Assembly (NCBI RefSeq): GCF_023053635.1
Contig: NC_086173.1
Span: 143,563,197-143,627,196, forward strand
From: Elgaria multicarinata webbii
Taxonomy: Eukaryota; Chordata; Lepidosauria; Squamata; Anguidae
Length of the DNA stretch: 64,000 nucleotides
Direction of reading: 5' to 3'
Below the pieces are notes generated by a model, which saw only the letters and a list, made by a program, of their open reading frames with translations, ran no database searches and was not told the origin of the DNA. The translations under genes were made by a program, and so were the position numbers. This document shows, in pieces, positions 9,954-20,900 of the stretch (positions are counted from its first letter, which is position 1; each line of letters starts with the position of its first letter).

Positions 9954-12900
9954 GTAGGTTTGGGGTTGTCTTTGCTTTCAGGGGCCACATTGCCGTGGTG
10001 GGCAGGGCCAAAGGCAGAAGGGGAAAGGGCCCGAATGCAACGATGCTTTTTTGGGTAAGGCTTCCTTACTGGCAGTAAGAGCTGTAAGATACAAATGTAG
10101 TTCACAGCTCTTACTGCCAGCAAGTAAGCCTTAGGAGAGTCATTTCAACCTTTTAGAAAGAGGGGGGAAACTGCACAAAAGCTGAGAAACCACCAGACCA
10201 ATGGGAAAGGCCATTGGAGGAACCCTGAGGGGCTGAATTTGGCCCCTGGGACTGAGGTTCTTCACCTCTAACTTAAACACATCTTACCCAGTTTCTGATG
10301 AAATTGATAGCCCCAACTGCTCTCTCTCCCCCTCTTTTGCTGTGTGAATGGGAGGCAATTGTGGAGGGGAGAAGAAGCTGGCCAGGCAATAGGAGGAGGA
10401 GGAGGAGAGGGAGGTTGTAGTTATGAAATGGAAGCGAGATGGTGAAGGGGTTGGGGAAGCAGATGAGGGAATTGGTTGATAGGGGCTTGGGGAACAACCT
10501 GGGATGGGAGGGACATAATGTAGGGTGACCAAATGGAAAGGAGGACCAGGCTTCCGTATCTTTAACTGTTGTGTAGAAAAGGGAATTTCAACAGGTGGCA
10601 TTTGTATGCACGCAGCACCTGGTGAAATTCCCTCTTCATCACACCATTTAAAGCTGCAGGGGCCTGAAGGCAAGGCTCCTGCAACTTTCACTCTTGTGAT
10701 GTAGAGGGAATTTCATCAGGTGCTGCATGCATACAAATGACACCTGCTGAAATTCCCTTTTCAATACAACTGTTAAAGATACCGGAGCCCTGTGCTCCTT
10801 TTCATAAGGTCACCCTAGGGACATGCTAAAATGAACAAGAGAGAATAGCAGTTGAAATCCACAACAAATTATACACATTCAAGAAGTACCTACAGGTCAA
10901 AGGCCTGTCTAAACATTGACATCTTCGTCAGGCTGCAAAATGCCATAGTTTATTATCGCAGGTGAGGGTGTAGCGTTCCAGCCCCCCCAATGCATCCCAG
11001 TGCCATTTTGACAGTCATTACTCTTTTTGTTTGGCTATTTGTTCATGTTCTACAAAACCATTGTGGAAGCAACCAGTTGCCCTGGTAACCAGCTGCTCCC
11101 TCTAATAGTGAGCTGAGGTGGCACGTGCCAGCGGAAATGGAGCCAACACGGGGCCACTGAGAAACAAGAGGGAGCTATAAGGATGCTTGGGGAACCCCAA
11201 GGTTTGTTTAAGTAAAAAATTATAATTTTTTACATCTAAGTAGGCAACCTGCTGCCCCAAACCAGCTGAATGAATACTGAGCATACCCAGTAGCCACAGT
11301 ATGTTGAGTGTCAGTTGGAAAAGGAGTCTGGTGTGAGGGGGATGGAATGGAGTTACCTGGAGGACTGTATGGCTGGCTGGAACCCTCCATTTGAGTCATG
11401 AGCGATTTGGAGGCTGTGTTTGATTGTGGCGGAGACTTCATGAGATGGCAAAGAGGCTTAGAATAACAGGGAAGAGCTGGCTAGGATACTGCCGCTTTCT
11501 TTGGTGAGGGTTGGTGCCATGAATAGCATAGCGCCGCCTAGTTAAATTATTACTCTTTGATCATTGCTTACTTATTGCTGTTGCTATTTTTATTCTTATT
11601 CTTATTCTAAGCCACTCTGGATGTTCTCAGTACAATCAGAACAGTGGGATATAAATATTTTAAAATGACATCACACAAATCAGTAGCAATTGAGGGTCTT
11701 CTTTGGGCCTGGGATTCACTACATTCTTCCTCTGTTTGGAATGCCTGTTGGAATGGGGGTGATTATGGGGCTGTGGCATCTCCCAAATCCTCTTCTTCTG
11801 TCTGTGAAGGCAAAGAATCCTGGAGGAACGGGGGGGGGGGATTCTTCCTTTCCACAGACTAGGAACACCCAGAGAGATGCTGTCGGCTGCCGGCTCCACC
11901 CAAGACCTTTTTCTCTCTTTCAGGCCTTGTTGTACCGGTTGATGTTGCAGAGCCACAGCGTGTCAGGGGGGCCGTGATCCCCAGGATCCCTACTACTTAC
12001 GTCGGCTCCTCTACTCCTGGACAGGGCACCTCTGTGGTGGGGAACGGCCCAGGAACCAAGTCTCCAGGTGAGTAGGAACGGTGCCGTGAATACATTTCCC
12101 AAAAGGAGAACGCTGCAGGAGCCCTGCCCTCTTTTGTATCTGGTCACTCTAGTATAGCCCCTGCAGCTTTAACTGTTGTGATGAAGAGGGAATTTCACCA
12201 GGTGCTGCATGCATACAAATGCTGAAATTCCCTTTTCTATACAACTGTTAAAGATACCAGAGCCCTGTCCTCCTTTCCATAGGGTCACCCTACCAAAGGC
12301 ATCCAATTGGCCACTGTGTGAATAGAATGATGGACTAGATAGGCCTTTGGTCTGATCCAGCCGGGATCTTCTTATGTTCCTGGCAGAAACCAGAAAAACC
12401 AAGAAAAAGAAAAGGTAATTGCTAGTACACACACAGTTATGGAGCACTACTGCAGCATAAAGAAAATAGAAAATGGTTTTTGATATAAACTCAATAACAC
12501 AAGCTTAGGGGAGAATTGGCTCCATCTGCCATACATCTGCTTTTAGTATTAGGTCTTTTGTGGATGTTTAATCTTTATAAAGCTTTTTTGGCGAGGGAGA
12601 AAGCAGATGATGAATTGGCTTGTTTGGTAATTCATGGAATTGATGTATTGTTATTCATCTTTGTAAAGGATATGTTCGATACAATGGTTTTTGCTTTTGT
12701 TACTTTGAGCTCACTTTTCCACATGGAATCCTAATGAGTAAGACTTCAGCTGAAACAAGCAATTATACTGAACTCCCATTGGCAAACTATGTTTCCCCAT
12801 CGCCTGTGGTGTGTAGGTGTTAAGAGTGCCAGACTAGGAGTCCGGAGACAAGGGTTTGACTCCCCACTTGGTCATGAAGCTCACTGGGCGTCCTTGGGCC

Positions 12901-15900
12901 AGTCACTCTCAGCCTAACCTACTTCACAGGGTTGTTGTGTTGGCTAGGGGGAAAGAAACTTTGGATTTGTTAGGTGCCCTAAGAGAACTTGTGCTCAAAG
13001 GATGGATATATGTTTCTTTAATAAATAATAACCAGACTTTAATAATGCAATAAAAATGCAATAAATAATAATAATAATAAAGGATAGATGAAGCCAAATT
13101 GGGAGCAAGTTCCATTTTGGGGGACCTGGCAGCTGATTTTTCTTCAAAATAAAAGTAGCCAGTTGAAGCACTTCTTTTTTTAGAAGAGTGAATAATGTAA
13201 TGCGTAATTTGGCCCTAAGAAAAATAATATAATTATGTTTTGTTTCATATTGGGCTCCTTCCTTCCTTTCTCCTCCACCCAGTGTCTGCCTCCACTGGTG
13301 GAATTTTAATTGGAAGCTCCTCAGGGCAAAGACCACTCCCTTTCGCTTACAGAACTCTGTAAAGTGCCAGGCATGTTGTCATGGCTCCATTAATAATACA
13401 TTGTAATAATAGATTGTAAGTGCTACTGAAGGAGGTGAATGGCATTACTGCTGGGCTTTAGCCTGAAAGCAGATTATAAACTTGCCACTGTTGCAAAAAA
13501 TTCTGAAGGGACTGGCACTGTTCTTATTATTATTGCGCATAATTTATGCCGCTTCTGCTTCAGAGGCAACGAGCTATACAGGGCAGTGCGCTGAGCTTCG
13601 GGGTGGCTGTGTGGTCCAAGTAGGGTGACCGTATGGAAAAGAGGACAGGGCTCCTGTATCTTTAACATCTGCTGAAATCCGCCTTTTCTGTACAAGTGTT
13701 AAAGATACAGGAACCCTGTCCTCCTTTTCACAGGGTCACCCTAGTTCATAGAATCATAGAATCATAGAATAGCAGAGTTGGAAGGGGCCTACAAGGCCAT
13801 CGAGTCCAACCCCCTAGTTAGTGAGCATGTTTAAACCATGTTTAGGTAGCCACCATGGTTGGCACTTTAAGTCATGGTTCACATGACATGCTAAGCCATC
13901 ATGGTCCTCGGCTAATGGGCAGTATAAAAATGCAATAAATGTATTAAATAAATACATAATAATAATAATGTTGAGTTCAAAATGCTTAACCAGCTTGGCT
14001 TAGTGTGTTCTCTGAAAAGGTCACTTTAAGGTCAAACTCTGCCTTCTGATGACTAGATATCTGATTCAGCAACTCCTCTGGCATTTGGGCTTCCCCAGGC
14101 ACTGCCTGCACGCTCTCAGCAGTATCTTTGCAGCCATGAGGGCAAGAAACTTGCTTAAAAATCAAACAACACAAATAACCACAAATGTGGGAGATTCTGG
14201 AGAAGTTGAACTATGCAGCCAGGACTATTTTCCACAGCCTCTCCCGTGTTCTGCAGATCAGTGACAACACACACAGAGCTCTGCCTGCCTTTGGTATGGC
14301 TTGGCTTGCTTGCTTGAGTCATCTGTTTTTTGTGTGCAAGCGCATTCATTTTATGCTAATAGCAGTCTGTTGTCTGGATGGCATCATTTGACAAGGGAGA
14401 GGCTAGAGATGGGCAGTGAATGGCCCAAGTTACCTTCTAGCTCTGCACTTCTGCTCGGGTGACCCTATGGAAAGGAGGACAGGGCTCCTGTATCTTTAAC
14501 AGCTGCATAGAAAAGGGGATGTCAGCAGGTGTCATTTGTACACATGCAGCGCCTGGTCAAATTCCCTCTTCATCACAACAGCTAAAGCTGTGGGAGCTAT
14601 GCTAGCGTGACCAGATACAAAAGAGGGCAGGTCTCCTGCAGCTTTCACTGTTGTGATGAAGAGGGAATGTCACCCAGCGCTGCATGCATACAAATGACAC
14701 CTGCTGAAATTCCCTTTTCTATACAACTGTTAAAGATACCAGAGCCCTGTCCTCCTTTCCATAGGGTCACCCTACTTGAAGTTCTGCACACATCAATTCT
14801 TGGGGGTGAGTTCCTGCTTGCCTGGGAGGGAGCCTCTGTTGGCTTAAAAAAAAAGACTAGGCAGGTTATTGGGGATCCAAGGCCCTGGAGCCCCCATGGT
14901 GCAGCTAGGTAATGTTGGACCTAATGGCTTCATGGAGGCGGCCCTTAGCTGTGGGCATGTGCAGTGGAGGCTGGTGGCTCTGATGTCAGTGGGGCTGTGA
15001 ATCCAATCCAGGTTTCAGTCAGAACGAGTCAGAACAGGAGCTCTCCAAGGTGCGGACTGAAACCTGGAGCAAGGTTCATCGCCCCACTGACATTAGGGCC
15101 ACAGCCTCCATTAGCCAGGTGTATGACTTCAGTCGGAAGCACACCGTTAGCATTTCTCCTCCCACTCCTGTTGCCGTGCCTTGCTTTAAAACTGCTTTTA
15201 AATTACTGATATAAGAACACCAACAACATTGTTTGCCAACCCTAAGAAAAAATGAACACTCTGAGCAGGGCTGGCTCCGAGCAGGGGCAGCTTTGCATTT
15301 TCACAGCACCATCATGACTACAGGAGCAGAATGGCGTGGTTTTTTTCCTGCTCCTGCCGCTCTATGGGTGGTCATTTGCTCTCCCTCCCCCTGGTCTGAC
15401 CCTGGCTGCAACACTGTGCAGCCCACCCAGATTCCCATGACATTGCCAGTTCAGGGGTACGTCAGCAAAGCTTCCCCGTCCCACCACCCTGGACAGGTAT
15501 GCAGACATCCCACCCTATCAAGGGAGGAAGGTGGATTTCCGAGCCATCTCCGGAGCCTCTTCTGGAGTTCTGCCCTAGATGCGCGAGAAGGATTTGAGTG
15601 GGCCGGCAAGGAGCAAGGATGCTCTGTGAGGGAGCCAGCACTGCCCTAAATGGATTGTTTAATCGGCAGCGGCGGGGTGCTGGTTATATTGAGCACGGTG
15701 CCGCTTCCAATCAGGGTAATCTCTCAGCCTGATTAGTGCTGATGAGGCAGGCCCGGCTGCCCTGCCATTCCTGCCTGGCCACTCTTTCCCGGGCGACTCC
15801 GTTGAATGTCTCTGTGGAGACAAGAGGCTCCTTACACTGGGCGAACCCGTCCGACGGCCAGCCTGGGTGGTTTTGTGCCCTTTGGGGGTGACTGCTTGGA

Positions 15901-17923
15901 TCGCTGATCCACCCATCGTGCAAGAGGATCACAAAGCCCCGGGGTTGTGCAGGCTGGCCTAAAGTTGCTGCCTTCTTGCTTTTCTGGCAGGCTTTTTGTA
16001 TTTAACAGCACAGAGACAGGCAGAAATACACCAGGTGAAGTTTCTCTCCTCAGTCCAACTAGCTATCTAGAAATGTTTCTGCCTAGAGGGCAAGGCAGTA
16101 AATCTGGGTGCCAAAGGGTGTGGGTGTGGGTGTGGGTGTGGGTGGGTGTCCGGCACCTCTGGAAACTGGGCCCAGATTGTCTTTACTTCCAACATCTTTG
16201 AGCAAAACCTGTCAATTGGTTCTCAGACTGCTCCCCCACTACCTAAAGACATGCGGACTATCAACTTCCTCGTTTGTTGTTAGGTGCTGAGGCAGTTTTG
16301 GGGAAGAAAGGGAGTCAAAGGGAAAAAGCAACGTTCTTTGTCCCTTCACCATTTTGTCTCTGCTACTGCCTCCTGCCCTTCCTCTCCTACGTGCTGCTCC
16401 TCCACCTTAGCTTCTTCCCTCCTTTCCCAGTTCCCCTCCCCACTTCACACCTTCCCCCCCCCCCCCCCCGGTGTTGGGCTCAGAGGAAGAGCAGAGTCAG
16501 TCACACTTTCCCTCTGTGGACAAGATAATCCAGCCCCACCCACCCCTTGGCCACTATTTGGTGACAAAAGCTGGTTTGGCATGTTCCCACAGACACAGAC
16601 ACAGTTCTTTTTCGACTGGGCATGTTTAGCCTGGAGAAGAGAAGATTGAGGGGAGTCATGACAGCACTCTTCAAATACTTAAAAGGTTTTCACACAGAGT
16701 TGGGCCAGGATCTCTTCTCGATCCTCCCAGAGTGCAGGACATGGAATAACGGGCTCAAGTTACAGGAAGCCAGATTCCAGCTGGACATCAGGAAAAACTT
16801 CCTGACTGTTAGAGCATCATGACAATGAACCAGTTACCTAGGGAGGTTGTGGGCTCTCCCATACTAGAGGCCTTCATGATGCCATCTGTCAGGGATGCTT
16901 CAAGGTGGATTCCTGCACTGAGCAGGAGGTTGGACTCGATGGCCTTATAGGCCCCTTCCAATTCTACTATCCTATGATTCTTCTTTTTGCAAGAGTTGGC
17001 CATTTCGATATTTGGTATAGACATTTTCTGGCCCAGAGGTATGTGGATGTGCTCCAGCTTGCAACCTGGCACCCTACCCTTGGCAGATCACATGCGCGCG
17101 CGCACACACACACACACATACACACACACACACCCCACCCTAGGTGTTTCACGTCCAGTCTCTCCATCTTTGGAAATGGTGTAGGCTGCAGATATTTCAT
17201 ATTCTAACCTTGGCAACCAATGCCGTTTCTTGATCTCCTGCATCATCCTTCCCCAACCTGATGCTCTCCAGATGCGAATGATGGGAGTTGTAGTCCAATT
17301 TATTTATTTATTTATTTATTTATTACATTTTTATACCGCCCAATAGTCGAAGCTCTCTGGGCGGTTCCAATGCATCTGGAAGGCTCCAGGTTGAGGAAGG
17401 GCTGCCTTGAATATTCCTTTCCCGCTAAGTTTGCAGTCGTGTTTCTTCAGCCCCCGTTATTTCAGAATCTCCATCCGTGCCACCATGTTCGACTTAACTC
17501 TGTAAAAGAGATGAACCTTAGATGGTCAGTGGTTTAAGTCTGTCAGCTTCCCTGCAGGGGCCTTGGCCTGAGGGCTCTTTCACTTTTCCCGGCCATGGCT
17601 GGAAAGAGCAGGCTCAGCCCCCGCGGAGCTCCGCTCTACATCCTCCCACTTATCTCAGCGGTGGTCTCTTAGCTTTACTGTACCAGTTCTGACTATTCTA
17701 CAGAGTGTTCCCTGATCACCCTCCTGCACCCCGCCCTACCCTGCTTCCTTGGCCTTGGATTCCTCTTCAGCACGATCATGATCAGTAATTACAAGAAGGA
17801 CCTGCAACAAAATGTTGCAATTTTGCTGCATAAAGGATCGGTGCTCGGAGAATTGAGTTTGCTCTCCATATATACAGTGATTAGTCATCGTTACAGCACA
17901 TTGTGCCTGCAATATATATATAT

Positions 17924-17971
<48 letters not shown>

Positions 17972-20900
17972 CCCTGCCTGAGTCACCCTGCTGCTTGTGG
18001 CCAGATGGTGGGGCAGGGAAGTGGGAGGAGGGTAAGCAACGAGACTCCGGGTCAGGCACCTGCTGTTTGGCAGACCCCGGAGCAGATGGCAGCAGGAGCT
18101 GCTCTTTAATTTGGCTGCCGTTGCTTCAGGAGGGAGAGAAATATCCATGCCATGCCGCCACCGTCATCCCCTTTCCCCTCCCCTCCCACCCGGATGACTC
18201 CGGGCACATGTCTCACGTGCAGAAAGACTTCAGTCCCTGGCATGCCGAGTTACAACATCTCAGGCGCACGCCGGCCTAGGAAAGATCCCTCCACCTGGGC
18301 CCCTGAGAGAGCTGTTGCTGCTGCCGCCAACCAGCCATTTCGCAACTTGTGTGCCATTAGAGAACTGTTAATGGGCTACCATAATTAATTACTTAATTAA
18401 TTAATTCAATATTCCTGGGAATACAAAGTGGGATTGGAAGGGGGAGAGAAAAAGAAATAGGCAAGGGATCAAGGCTGTTAACAAGGGTTATGAATTATCT
18501 GTGCATTAATAATAATAATAATAATAATCTGCATCAAGGTAACCCGAATTCTGCACCAAGTCGAACTCTGCAGCCTTGCATGCATCCTGGAAATGAAAGG
18601 GTTAAGAACATAAGGAGAGCCCGGCTGGATCAGACCAAGGCTCCATCTAGTCCAGCATTATGTTCGCACAGTGGAAACCCACAAGCAGGACATGAGGGCA
18701 GCAGCACACTCATAGAATCATAGAATAGTAGAGTTGGAAGGGGCCTACAAGACCATCAAGTCCAACCCCCTGCTCAACGCAGGAATCCACCTTAAAGCAT
18801 CCCTGACAGATGGCTGTCCAGCTGCCTCTTGAAGGCCTCTAGTGTGGGAGAGCCCACAACCTCCCTAGGTAACTGGTTCCATGTTCCCCAGCAGCTGCCA
18901 CTGATACTGGAGGTAGCATAGAGCCGTCAGGACTAGTCACCATTTATAGCCTTCTTCTCCAGGAATTTGTCTAAGCCCCTTTTAAAGCCATCTCAAATTG
19001 GTTGCCTATTTTTGCTTCTTTGGCATCCTATATTCTGCTTTTATTAGGTCTCTTGGGGAGGGGCAAGGAGCTATGCAAGGCGTCGGAGCCATCCCAGCCA
19101 CTGGGATGCTTATTCGACACCCTACCCCACCCTCCCTCCCGGTTCCACGTTCCAACCCTCTGACTTCCACGTTTTTGTGATGCATTGGCCCATATGCTTT
19201 CAAAGATTGGGAACTGGGAAGCTGTTAACAATACTATTTGCAATTATAAGGGATATACATTCTGCCTCTTCATCCTTTCTTGTTGTTATTAAAATGTAGA
19301 TGCAGGACAATTTTTAAAAATGTATTTATTAGATTTGTAGACCACCCAAGTGGGAAATGCCCTCAGGACAGTTTACAATCATAAAACCAAGCAACAGGAA
19401 GAACAACAAAATCATAATTATAATAATCTATATAAGAATACAGTAGTGTAAGGTGTATTATTTGAGATCTACCAGGCTGGTTTTGTTCATTTTTGTTTTA
19501 AACTGTAGCTCGAGCAGTGTAGATGTGCAGAAAATTTTGAATGTTCGAAAAAGTTCAAAGCTCGAGCTTTAGTAGCGGTTAATTTCCTCTGCACCAAACA
19601 GGTAGGGCAGCTCCTCTACCAACAGGATGAAGGACAGCCGTGTTCAGCCAATCAATGTGGCACAAAGATTTGCCCCAGGCATAGCCAACAGCAGAGAGAG
19701 GGAAGGTGACTGAGGCAGCCAATCAGGGTGCATGAGAGAGGGTAGGGGTGGGGCCGCACTACATGCAAATTTTGGAGAGGGGATTCACTATGCATGAGAC
19801 ACGTCTGCATCATTCATGAGCCCCTCTGTGGTGAGGGGCAAAGAAACAGGAAAGAAGCAGGACTACTAGCGCCCAGGGCGACATTGGGTTTACACTAGTA
19901 ATAATACAGTACAAGTATGAAAATAATAAATATTAAACATTAAAACTTTTTAAAAATATTAAAAACATTGAGGAGCCAGCAGTAAAATGAATAAAGAAAT
20001 AGATTAAAAGTTAGGTGCCCAGCTTAAAAAGGGAAGGTCTTCACCTGGCATCAAAGGGAGCAAAACTATGCCCCCCTAGACAGCTTCGGGGTGGGGGTGG
20101 GGGACACATAGGATTTTTCAGATCCTTGGAACTGTGCTTGGAGCTCCATGCCTCCTCCCCGTCTCAGGCAGCGCAGAGAGAACTGCTCTGGCCACCTCTC
20201 AGAGGTCACAAAAGCAACCTCGGGGAGGAGAGAAAGGGGGAAGTTGTGTGGGAAGGGAGGGGAGGGGACTGGGGAGGCCTATGAAGAATCCTCTGACCTC
20301 CCCAGCCTCCTTTCCTCCCGCTCACTGAGCCCCAGCTAGACAGGCAACAAAGCCCATCTAGCAAAAAATGTCAAGTGGGAAGAATGTGGAGTTGAAGATC
20401 GCCTCTGTACTCCCTCACTCTGCATAGGGTGCCCATCAGCCTCCGAGTTCGGGGACTAACAGGTATTGCAAGAGGATTGCTCCCTAAATGTATACAGTGA
20501 AGATAACAGTGGATTTCCCTGGGAAGAGCTTTCCATAGACTGGGGGCAACCACAGAGAAGGCTCTTTCCTGGTGGCCATCCACCATTGTTGGGTGGCAGC
20601 ACCCAGAGAAGAGCCTCCGAAGATGATCTTAGCAATCGAGCAGGAAAATGTGGGTGAAGGTGCTCCTTCTGGGAGACTGGTCCCAAACTGAAACAGATGC
20701 ATTTTTTTGCCCCCAGTATCACATTCTGTGCTTTTCCTGCTCCCAAACAAAAAAACGTGCAAATTTGTTTGGAGGATTCTCTTGCCGGCCCTGAATGCCC
20801 CAGTGTGCCTCTTTCTCCTTTGCAGACGCAGCTGGGACCCGTCCACCCAGGCAAAGTAGCACCCTGGTCCCCACCACATCTGAACGCCTCCTGGCTACTC

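Noticed and set aside
12516-12734. 72-codon hydrophobic ORF in PRRT3 intron
   Set aside because: It looks protein-like (hydrophobic start) but has no homologue I recognise, no splice context and lies in AT-rich intron.
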